From Pseudomonadota bacterium (lineage in GTDB: Bacteria > Pseudomonadota > Gammaproteobacteria > Arenicellales > Arenicellaceae), in NCBI GenBank assembly GCA_018660405.1, contig JABJKL010000099.1, forward strand, positions 1 through 5,876: a stretch of 5,876 nucleotides of DNA, read 5' to 3'. The position numbers were made by a program, and so were the translations under genes. Of the stretch, positions 1-5,572 are shown piece by piece; position 1 is the first letter of the stretch; each line of letters opens with the position of its first letter. Below the pieces are notes generated by a model that worked only from the letters and a program-made list of their open reading frames with translations, had not been told where the DNA came from and ran no database searches.

Positions 1-1432
1 CCCAGACGATGGCTTTGGTTTGCATATAAACGCGCATTCCCTGAGTTCCTTTCTCCCGGCCCAAGCCACTCTCCTTATAGCCTCCAAAAGGTGTCGAGAT
101 CGATTGTTGTTTATAGGTATTGATCCAGACCGTGCCTGCTTGTAATTCACGTGCAACTCGCCACGCGCGTTTTAGATCGTTTGTCCAAATTCCGGAAGCC
201 AGTCCATAGACGCTATCATTGGCTTGGCTAAGTAAATCTTGCTCGTCGTCAAAAGGTAATACGGTAACCACGGGGCCAAAAACTTCTTCCTGACAAATGC
301 TGGACTGATTAGTGACATTGCTAATGACAGTGGCAGGATAGTAGGCACCTGATGCAAGCGCTCCTGCCTCGGGGATCTTCCCACCACAGAGTAAATCAGC
401 TCCTTGTTCAACTGCTTGGCTAACTAGACTATGCACCAGATCACGGTGCGCAAATGTTGCCAGAGGTCCTAATTCGGTCGGTGATTCATCGGGTGGCCCC
501 ACGACTAATTCATTGGCGCGCCCAACCAACGATGATACAAACTTATCAAAAATCGAGCGCTGAATAAAAACTCTTGAACCGGCGACACAGGATTGCCCGG
601 CACCTGAAAATATGCCGCTCACCACTCCATTAAGCGCAGCATCGAAGTCGGCATCGGCAAAGACTATATTTGGAGATTTGCCACCCAATTCTAATACTAC
701 GGGTTTCAACAAGGCGCCAGCACTCGCGGCGATTCGCTTTCCAGCTACCGGACCACCGGTAAAGCTAATCATACCAATATCTGGATGCTCGACTATCAAC
801 CGGCCTATATCGGAGGCCCCTGTGATGACGGATAAAACGCCGGGAGGTAAGCCGGCTTCTTCGCCTATGCGCGCGTACTCCAGTGCAATGAGTGGTGTGA
901 CTTCAGATGGCTTAAGTATCACGCAATTTCCTGCAGCAAGTGCTGGTGCGATTTTATTGGCTTCAAGCAAGGCTGGTGAATTCCAGGGAGTGATCAAGCC
1001 GACGATACCGATGGGCTCGCTCACCGCCATTGACATATAGTCCCCTCGCGCAGGCGTAACAAGACCTTCTAAGGTTTCGCAAACGCCCGAATAGTAGCGA
1101 AAGCAGTTTGCCGCACCGGCGATCATTTGACGGCATTCGCTAATTGTTTTGCCGTTGTCGGTCATTTGAATATGACTGAGTTTGTCGGCATCCGCATCAA
1201 TCAACTCACCGATCCGGTAGAGAAATCGAGCACGCAAATGCGGTTTCAAATCACGCCAGTCAGGATTGTTGAAAGCTAGCTGAGCGCCTTTTACAGCATT
1301 GTCGACATCAGCCGCAGAGGCGCCGCCGATAATCGCTACTTTATTGCCATTTGCAGGGTTTGTCGAAGCGAAGGGTTCGCCACTGCCGGAGGTCCATTCC
1401 CCTGCGCTATAAAATTTACGAGTCTCGCTCAC
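1..1432 (-). CDS. NAD(P)+-dependent aldehyde dehydrogenase, C-terminus cut by window edge
   Basis: It oxidises an aldehyde to the carboxylic acid with NAD(P)+, presumably in the cytoplasm. The minus strand reads 477 uninterrupted codons without reaching a stop; family members are usually about 480-500 residues, so only a short tail is missing. Counting from GTG at 1432: the TPWN motif with oxyanion-hole Asn151, the cofactor-binding KPSE (174-177), FTGG (224-227), the LELGGKSP motif with general base Glu248, and the catalytic Cys282 in GQSCVAG. The EEVFGP motif and a late FGGYKESGLGRE motif are also present. GTG 1432 is preferred because AGGAG lies 8 bases upstream; the adjacent in-frame TTG (1435) would be 5 bases away and add one residue. 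There is no signal peptide. The gene diverges from the hyuB operon, suggesting it disposes of an aldehyde made by that pathway. The overall pattern resembles betaine-aldehyde-type dehydrogenases, but the substrate is not readable from sequence. Confidence 0.96.
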   Translation of the reverse strand, partial: MSETRKFYSAGEWTSGSGEPFASTNPANGNKVAIIGGASAADVDNAVKGAQLAFNNPDWRDLKPHLRARFLYRIGELIDADADKLSHIQMTDNGKTISECRQMIAGAANCFRYYSGVCETLEGLVTPARGDYMSMAVSEPIGIVGLITPWNSPALLEANKIAPALAAGNCVILKPSEVTPLIALEYARIGEEAGLPPGVLSVITGASDIGRLIVEHPDIGMISFTGGPVAGKRIAASAGALLKPVVLELGGKSPNIVFADADFDAALNGVVSGIFSGAGQSCVAGSRVFIQRSIFDKFVSSLVGRANELVVGPPDESPTELGPLATFAHRDLVHSLVSQAVEQGADLLCGGKIPEAGALASGAYYPATVISNVTNQSSICQEEVFGPVVTVLPFDDEQDLLSQANDSVYGLASGIWTNDLKRAWRVARELQAGTVWINTYKQQSISTPFGGYKESGLGREKGTQGMRVYMQTKAIVW

Positions 1433-1440
1433 CAAATGCT

Positions 1441-1445
1441 CTCCT
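1441..1445 (-). promoter_or_regulatory. Ribosome binding site of the aldehyde dehydrogenase gene
   Basis: The minus strand reads AGGAG here, followed by AG. It sits 8 bases before GTG 1432 and 5 bases before TTG 1435, which favours GTG as the start. No in-frame ATG near here gives a better family-like N-terminus. Confidence 0.75.
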
Positions 1446-1460
1446 GTTGGCAAAGTGTTG

Positions 1461-1488
1461 TTAATAGTGGGGCTACTTAATTAATCAG
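1461..1488 (-). promoter_or_regulatory. Weak candidate promoter for the aldehyde dehydrogenase gene
   Basis: On the minus strand, CTGATT (1488-1483) and TATTAA (1466-1461) lie 16 bases apart. They match the sigma70 -35 and -10 consensus at 3/6 and 4/6. Initiation would fall near 1455, giving a short leader that still includes the AGGAG site. A better -35-like TTGACT lies upstream (1511-1506 on the minus strand) but has no good -10 at normal spacing. The real promoter may be activator-dependent or elsewhere. Confidence 0.2.
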
Positions 1489-1494
1489 AGGTTC

Positions 1495-1507
1495 CTTAAC
1501 TATTAAG
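1495..1507. repeat. 13-base palindrome CTTAA-CTA-TTAAG, possible operator
   Basis: Two perfect 5-base arms, CTTAA and TTAAG, flank CTA. The right end overlaps a minus-strand TTGACT (1511-1506), and another CTTAA copy begins 19 bases to the left at 1476 within CTTAATTAA. Such a symmetric AT-rich site between divergent genes could bind a dimeric repressor or activator. The arms are short and chance occurrence in AT-rich DNA is possible. Confidence 0.3.
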
Positions 1508-1617
1508 TCAAGTCCTAAGCCAGTAGCAGTCGCTATTTGTTAGCTTATCAATATCAAGCAAACAAAGAATTTTAATTGAACCTTTCCTTGGTCGCTATTA
1601 TTCAATCGCATAAGCTC

Positions 1618-1644
1618 TTGACTAGTTTTATGCATTTGTATAAA
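1618..1644 (+). promoter_or_regulatory. Candidate sigma70 promoter of the hyuB-hyuA operon
   Basis: TTGACT (1618-1623, 5/6 to TTGACA) and TATAAA (1639-1644, 5/6 to TATAAT) are separated by 15 bases, slightly short of the preferred 17. An alternative TAAATT at 1641 gives 17 bases but a poorer match. Transcription would begin near 1650-1653, leaving a leader of about 100 bases before hyuB. This is the best promoter-like pair on the plus strand of the spacer. Confidence 0.5.
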
Positions 1645-1660
1645 TTAACGCCTATGTAAG

Positions 1661-1720
1661 ATGAATACAAGTATTTTATGTCGTGTCATTGCTAAGTTCT
1701 TGATGTTACGGAGAAGATGA
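1661..1720 (+). CDS. Possible 19-codon leader ORF upstream of hyuB
   Basis: ATG 1661 reads MNTSILCRVIAKFLMLRRR and stops at TGA 1718-1720. It is in the same frame as hyuB but separated from it by that stop. It lies just downstream of the candidate transcription start and has no strong ribosome site (only AAG directly before the ATG). The stop overlaps the ATG of the next small frame as ATGA, a typical coupling arrangement. The peptide shows no run of one amino acid as in classical attenuators. A chance frame is quite possible. Confidence 0.18.
   Translation: MNTSILCRVIAKFLMLRRR
1664..1675. repeat. 12-base palindrome AATAC-AA-GTATT in the hyuB leader
   Basis: Perfect 5-base arms surround AA, about 12-24 bases downstream of the predicted transcription start. 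A TTGTAT half-site at 1637-1642, overlapping the -10 region, is the inverse of ATACAA at 1665-1670. Binding here could block the operon promoter. This is inferred from position and symmetry only. Confidence 0.3.
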
Positions 1721-1752
1721 CGAAATACAGCAGCTGGGGAGATACAAGCATT
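1665..1752 (+). repeat. Direct repeat ATACAAG(T/C)ATT, two copies 77 bases apart
   Basis: Copy one is 1665-1675 (ATACAAGTATT) and copy two is 1742-1752 (ATACAAGCATT), identical at 10 of 11 positions. Copy two covers the gap between the hyuB ribosome site and the first two bases of its TTG start codon. It may be a repeated protein or RNA recognition element, or coincidence. Confidence 0.3.
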
Positions 1753-1773
1753 GAGCGAGCAAGTAAAAGATGA
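1717..1773 (+). CDS. Possible 18-codon ORF overlapping the hyuB start
   Basis: ATG 1717 reads MTKYSSWGDTSIERASKR and stops at TGA 1771-1773, running 23 bases into hyuB in a different frame. GGAG at 1710-1713 precedes it but leaves only 3 bases to the ATG, which is tight. Its start overlaps the stop of the 1661-1720 frame. If translated, ribosomes would pass through the hyuB ribosome site and TTG start and could influence hyuB translation. No homology is recognised. Confidence 0.18.
   Translation: MTKYSSWGDTSIERASKR
1736..1741 (+). promoter_or_regulatory. Ribosome binding site GGGGAG deciding the hyuB TTG start
   Basis: GGGGAG ends 9 bases before TTG 1751. The hyuB frame has an in-frame TGA at 1718-1720 and no ATG, GTG or other TTG between it and 1751. 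The TTG is therefore the only ordinary start that keeps the full conserved N-terminus. Confidence 0.75.
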
Positions 1774-3430
1774 TTTTGATTCGGTCACATTAGAAATTCT
1801 GTGGTCGAGATTAATTTCTATCGCAGATGAATCGGCAGCGGCGTTACTACGCACTGCCTTCTCGACATTGGTGCGTGAATCCAATGATTTTTGTACCGTC
1901 TTGATGGATGCCGAGTGTAATTGCCTCGCAGAAAATACCGGTGGCATTCCCTCATTTGTCGGCATGTTGCCTAGTTCTGTGCGCGATTTTATTGACCGCA
2001 TACCCATAGAAGAGTGGCGCCCGGGCGATTGTATTATTACCAACGATCCGTGGATTGGCTCCGGTCATTTGCCTGACATTACGATGGCATCACCTATTTT
2101 CTACAAAGATAAGCTGGTGGCTTTCTCCGGTTCGATTGCACATCTTCCCGATATTGGTGGTTCAGGCTGGGGTTCCGATTCTCGCGAACTGGTGGAAGAA
2201 GGTTTGCGTATCATGCCGGTGAAATTCATTCGAGAAAATGTAGAGGACCCCTTTGTAGGCGAAACGATCCGCTCGAATGTTCGCGTCCCTGACCAGGTCA
2301 TCGGTGATATCTACGCTCAGGTAGCGGCACAGCGGGTTTGTGCTAAAGGCGTTCAGCAATTTCTTGAAGATACCGGACTGGATGAACTCACTAGTCTATC
2401 TAAGGCATTGCGCAGCCGAGCAGAACACGCAATGCGAACGGCGATTGAAGCCGTACCCGATGGGTGTTGGCATGCTTCGGTCGATGCAGACGGGTTTGAT
2501 GATGAAGAGACGCATATTGAGTGTGAGCTAACTATTAAAGGCTCCGACCTTCATCTGGATTTTGCAGGTACCTCCCCACAGATTGCCCGCGGAATTAACT
2601 CAGTTTTGAAGTACACCTATTCCTATGCAACTTATCCCATCAAGTGCGCGCTCGATCCTGATAGCCCAAGGAATGAGGGTTCGTTCTTACCAGTTACCGT
2701 ATCAGCTCCCGAGGGATCCATACTTAATCCGACTTCACCCGCTCCAACGGCAGCGCGACATTTAACCGGGCATTTTTTACCTGGAGTTATCTACAGATGC
2801 CTAGCCCAAATTGTTCCCGAAAAAGTGAGTGCGGACTCAGGTAGTTCACCGACATTACGTACGGTCTATGGAGGTGTGGATCTCCAAGGTAATCGATTCA
2901 ATCAAGTTCTTTTTGCCTGTGGCGGCTTGGGTGCGAATCATCGCATGGACGGCTATGCCTGTACGGCTTTTCCTTCGAATACGGGTGTGGGTAGCATCGA
3001 GGCGCTGGAAAGTGCGTCACCTTTGCGAGTATGGAAAAAAGAATTGGCGACGGACTCCGGTGGCGCTGGCGAATTCCGCGGTGGTTTAGGGCAGGACATT
3101 GAAATCGAAGTGCTATCCAAATCCCCGGTCAATTTATCTACATTAGCTGACCGCGGAAAATATCCCCCAATGGGTATTCTTGGGGGTAAGAACGGCTCCC
3201 TCTCGAAAGTCGAATTGAGCGATGGATCTCATGCTCATCTAAAGTCCCGCGATATATTGAAACCAGGTGAGTTGCTAAAGTTGCACTTTCCCGGCGGTGG
3301 TGGATTCGGTAAACCCGAAGCACGTGATCCAGCCTCTATCCAAAGAGATATTGATAATGGCTATGTCTCAATAGCAGCTGCGAAAGCAGAATATGGCTAT
3401 GAGGCGGTGAAGGCATCAGGATCTAAGTAG
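1751..3430 (+). CDS. hyuB: Hydantoinase B/oxoprolinase family protein (HyuB-like subunit)
   Basis: This 559-residue protein is the usual length for a stand-alone HyuB subunit, the half of ATP-dependent hydantoinase/oxoprolinase/acetone carboxylase-type enzymes that pairs with HyuA. It opens with the typical VTLEI segment (12-16). The family metal/substrate region follows: NDPW (98-101), GHLPDI (105-110) and AHLPDIGG (130-137), with Asp99, His106, Asp109, His131 and Asp134 as likely ligands or catalytic residues. EEGLRI (149-154), DSGGAGEFRGG (435-445) and the glycine-rich PGGGGFGKP (514-522) complete the signature. There is no signal peptide or membrane segment. Translation starts at TTG, with GGGGAG upstream and an in-frame stop at 1718. 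It is first in the operon, 33 bases before hyuA; many relatives have hyuA first. The symbol denotes the family only. 5-oxoprolinase, N-methylhydantoinase, lactamase or ketone carboxylase activity cannot be separated by eye. Confidence 0.95.
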   Translation: MSEQVKDDFDSVTLEILWSRLISIADESAAALLRTAFSTLVRESNDFCTVLMDAECNCLAENTGGIPSFVGMLPSSVRDFIDRIPIEEWRPGDCIITNDPWIGSGHLPDITMASPIFYKDKLVAFSGSIAHLPDIGGSGWGSDSRELVEEGLRIMPVKFIRENVEDPFVGETIRSNVRVPDQVIGDIYAQVAAQRVCAKGVQQFLEDTGLDELTSLSKALRSRAEHAMRTAIEAVPDGCWHASVDADGFDDEETHIECELTIKGSDLHLDFAGTSPQIARGINSVLKYTYSYATYPIKCALDPDSPRNEGSFLPVTVSAPEGSILNPTSPAPTAARHLTGHFLPGVIYRCLAQIVPEKVSADSGSSPTLRTVYGGVDLQGNRFNQVLFACGGLGANHRMDGYACTAFPSNTGVGSIEALESASPLRVWKKELATDSGGAGEFRGGLGQDIEIEVLSKSPVNLSTLADRGKYPPMGILGGKNGSLSKVELSDGSHAHLKSRDILKPGELLKLHFPGGGGFGKPEARDPASIQRDIDNGYVSIAAAKAEYGYEAVKASGSK

Positions 3431-3437
3431 TCACCTG

Positions 3438-3447
3438 AACGATCGTT
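3438..3447. repeat. 10-base palindrome AACGATCGTT in the hyuB-hyuA gap
   Basis: This is a perfect palindrome in the 33-base gap between hyuB and hyuA. It lacks a loop and a following T-tract, so it is not an intrinsic terminator. It could be an mRNA processing or stability element, or chance. Confidence 0.25.
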
Positions 3448-3448
3448 T

Positions 3449-3454
3449 AAGAGA
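3449..3454 (+). promoter_or_regulatory. Weak ribosome binding site of hyuA
   Basis: AAGAGA lies 9 bases before ATG 3464, and the rest of the upstream stretch is A-rich. It is poorer than the sites of the neighbouring genes. Efficient hyuA translation may rely on ribosomes arriving from hyuB. Confidence 0.4.
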
Positions 3455-3463
3455 AACTGAGAA

Positions 3464-5563
3464 ATGCAGAAAAGAATTAGAATTGGTGTTGATGTTGGTG
3501 GCACCTTTACAGACTTTGTATTAGTCGATGAACACCGGGATATGATATTTACCGGCAAGCAGTTAACGACGCCAACTGATCCCGGTAAAGCGATCTGTGA
3601 GGGGGTAGCACGTATCGCCCTTGAAGCAGGTGTCGAAATGTCGCAGCTCGACGGCATCGTACATGGTACGACCCTGGTAACCAACGCGGTTATCGAGCGT
3701 CTAGGGGCAAAGGTTGGCTTAATTACTACCGGCGGCTTTCGTGACGTATTGGAAGTGGGGCATGAAATGCGCTACGACCTGTACGATTTATTCCTCGAAA
3801 AGCCTGAGCCTTTAGTGCCTCGTAATCTGCGTCTTACGGTTAACGAGCGTATTAGTTCCGATGGTGAAATTCTAGTCGAACTAGATGAGGCTGGATTGAA
3901 GGCGGCAAGCGATGAACTGGTGGCCGAAGGCGTCGATGCGATAGCGGTTTGTTTCATTAATGCCTATATCAATGCAGAGCACGAAAAACGTGCAAGTGAC
4001 ATCATACTTTCCGATCACCCTGATTTACCCGTGACAATATCGACGGTGGTCGCTCCCGAAATTCGGGAATACGAGCGTACCTGTACCGCTGTTGCGAATG
4101 CCTATGTTTTGCCATTAATGCGTCGTTATATTACTGATCTACAAGAAAAGTTAACGGCCTTGGGACTCAAAGGGCCTCTAAATGTGATGCTTTCTGGCGG
4201 TGGTATAGCGGCACTTCGTGTAGCGCAGGAGGCACCGATCCAAATGATCGAGTCGGGTCCAGCTGCAGGTGCAATTTCAGGCGCTTACTACGGTAGATTG
4301 ACTGATACTAAATCGCTGATTGCGTTTGATATGGGAGGCACGACAGCGAAAATGTGCCTCATTGAAAACTTCGAACCAGAACATGCGAATACCTTTGAGG
4401 CGGGTCGAGTACGTCGCTTTCGAAAAGGGTCAGGTATTCCACTTAAGGTGCCGGTTATTGACTTGATCGAGATTGGCGCTGGAGGTGGTTCAATTTCTCG
4501 CCTTGATGCTATGGGCTTGCTAAAAGTTGGGCCTGATAGCGCTGCCTCTGAGCCTGGCCCTGTTTGTTACGGTTTAGGGGGCGAAGATCCCACGGTAACC
4601 GACGCCGATTTGCTGTTGGGGTATTTGTCACCGGACTATTTTCTCGGTGGTGAAATGTCGCTCAACGTTGATGTAGTACGCGATGCGATTGACGTAAAAC
4701 TAGCAGGGCCTTCCGGCTTGGATGTGACAGCCGTTGCTGCGGGAATTCATGCCATTGTGAATAACAATATGGCTGCGGCAACACGCTCACATATAGCGGA
4801 AAAAGGTCGCGATCCACGCCGTTATACCTTAGTTGCCACCGGTGGTGCGGGTCCCGTACATGCCTATGGTGTGGCCAAGCAACTCAAACTGAATCGTTAT
4901 ATCTGCCCCTTAGGTGCCGGTGTTTCTTCAGCGCTTGGTTTTTTAATTGCCGCGCCTGCAACTGAAGGTGTTCACAGTTATGTGTCGCTTCTAGATCAGC
5001 TTGATCTAAAAAAAGTACTTAAGATTTACCGGGGCTTGTCAGAAACGGCGATTCAATCGCTGGTAGAAGCAGGTGGTGATGTAAATACGATCACCATCAA
5101 GCAGCGTGTTGAAATGCGATACAAGGGCCAGGGTTTTGAGATTTCAGTCGATCTGCCAGATGATTTAACAGGCGTTAACCTGCTCCAATTGCTCAAGGCT
5201 GATTTCCTTGCGCGTTATACCGAATTGTTTGGTCGTAGTATTTCTGACGTTGCCATCGAAACGGTGGCATGGCGTATTAATGCTTCTGGTCCAACGCCGA
5301 ATATTCAACTAAATTTTGAAGGTCAGCAAATTGACCGCGGCGCAGCCGACAAGGGTGAACGTCAGGTTTATTTCCCAGAGACGGGCTACGCACCTTGCAA
5401 AATTTACAATCGATATGGCCTCGCCGCAGGCACCAGTTTCCCTGGACCAGCGGTGATAGAAGAACGTGAATCAACTGTTGTCGCAGGACCGGATACGACT
5501 ATAACAGTTGATAACCACCTGAATCTGATTATCGATATCCACTACACCCAAATTACCGATTAG
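3464..5563 (+). CDS. hyuA: Hydantoinase A/oxoprolinase family ATPase subunit (HyuA-like)
   Basis: This 699-residue cytoplasmic protein is typical in length for HyuA, the ATP-using partner of HyuB. The N-terminal domain (about 5-185) begins with the ASKHA-fold phosphate-binding motif GVDVGGTFTD (8-17) and contains HGTTLVTNAV (67-76) and TTGGFRD (88-94). The central domain (about 200-495) carries ESGPAAG (263-269), a second nucleotide motif FDMGGTTAK (288-296), GAGGGSIS (338-345), SEPGPVCYG (362-370) and ATGGAGPVHA (458-467). A less conserved C-terminal domain (about 510-690) includes RYKGQGFE (552-559) and ends near PGPAVIEE (660-667). ATG 3464 places the first glycine motif seven residues in, as usual. 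ATP probably activates the substrate by phosphorylation (family knowledge). The adjoining hyuB and ThDP-enzyme genes suggest a multi-step catabolic route. Acetone or acetophenone carboxylase subunits belong to the same superfamily, so a ketone substrate remains possible. Confidence 0.96.
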   Translation: MQKRIRIGVDVGGTFTDFVLVDEHRDMIFTGKQLTTPTDPGKAICEGVARIALEAGVEMSQLDGIVHGTTLVTNAVIERLGAKVGLITTGGFRDVLEVGHEMRYDLYDLFLEKPEPLVPRNLRLTVNERISSDGEILVELDEAGLKAASDELVAEGVDAIAVCFINAYINAEHEKRASDIILSDHPDLPVTISTVVAPEIREYERTCTAVANAYVLPLMRRYITDLQEKLTALGLKGPLNVMLSGGGIAALRVAQEAPIQMIESGPAAGAISGAYYGRLTDTKSLIAFDMGGTTAKMCLIENFEPEHANTFEAGRVRRFRKGSGIPLKVPVIDLIEIGAGGGSISRLDAMGLLKVGPDSAASEPGPVCYGLGGEDPTVTDADLLLGYLSPDYFLGGEMSLNVDVVRDAIDVKLAGPSGLDVTAVAAGIHAIVNNNMAAATRSHIAEKGRDPRRYTLVATGGAGPVHAYGVAKQLKLNRYICPLGAGVSSALGFLIAAPATEGVHSYVSLLDQLDLKKVLKIYRGLSETAIQSLVEAGGDVNTITIKQRVEMRYKGQGFEISVDLPDDLTGVNLLQLLKADFLARYTELFGRSISDVAIETVAWRINASGPTPNIQLNFEGQQIDRGAADKGERQVYFPETGYAPCKIYNRYGLAAGTSFPGPAVIEERESTVVAGPDTTITVDNHLNLIIDIHYTQITD

Positions 5564-5565
5564 GA
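5562..5565 (+). promoter_or_regulatory. Ribosome binding site overlapping the hyuA stop codon
   Basis: AGGA overlaps the last two bases of the hyuA TAG stop and ends 7 bases before ATG 5573. This suggests the downstream gene is translated together with hyuA. A closer ATG at 5566 reads only four codons before TAA (5578-5580), so it is not the start. Confidence 0.65.
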
Positions 5566-5572
5566 ATGACCC

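Larger units (their letters stand above)
1446..1735. other. AT-rich divergent intergenic regulatory region
   Basis: This stretch separates the divergent aldehyde dehydrogenase gene and the hyuB operon and is visibly richer in A and T than the genes. It contains a rightward sigma70-type promoter candidate, a poor leftward candidate, palindromes at 1495-1507, 1477-1484 (TTAATTAA) and 1664-1675, and two tiny leader frames. No regulator gene, RNA gene or intrinsic terminator was found in it. A shared operator controlling both units is plausible but is inferred only from layout. Confidence 0.7.

Noticed and set aside
612..1040. A 142-codon plus-strand open frame
   Set aside because: It lies wholly antisense to the conserved core of the aldehyde dehydrogenase, including the catalytic Cys and Glu region, and its translation is low-complexity with no recognisable family.
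1661..1750. A longer hyuB N-terminus starting at ATG 1661 and broken by TGA 1718
   Set aside because: The protein from TTG 1751 already has the full family N-terminus and its own ribosome site, so no frameshift, stop readthrough or pseudogene needs to be invoked.
1446..1750. A CRISPR array, tRNA or riboswitch in the spacer
   Set aside because: There are no regularly spaced repeats, no cloverleaf or T-loop sequence, and no recognisable riboswitch core; only short AT-rich palindromes are visible.
1645..2043. A 132-codon minus-strand open frame covering the leader and the start of hyuB
   Set aside because: Most of it is antisense to conserved HyuB codons, its translation is not protein-like, and no ribosome site or family motif supports it.
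3438..3447. An intrinsic terminator between hyuB and hyuA
   Set aside because: The palindrome is only 10 bases with no loop and no following T-tract, and the genes are functional partners expected to be co-expressed.
3397..3684. A 95-codon minus-strand open frame across the hyuB-hyuA junction
   Set aside because: It is antisense to the HyuA phosphate-binding region and is explained as a shadow of that conserved coding sequence.
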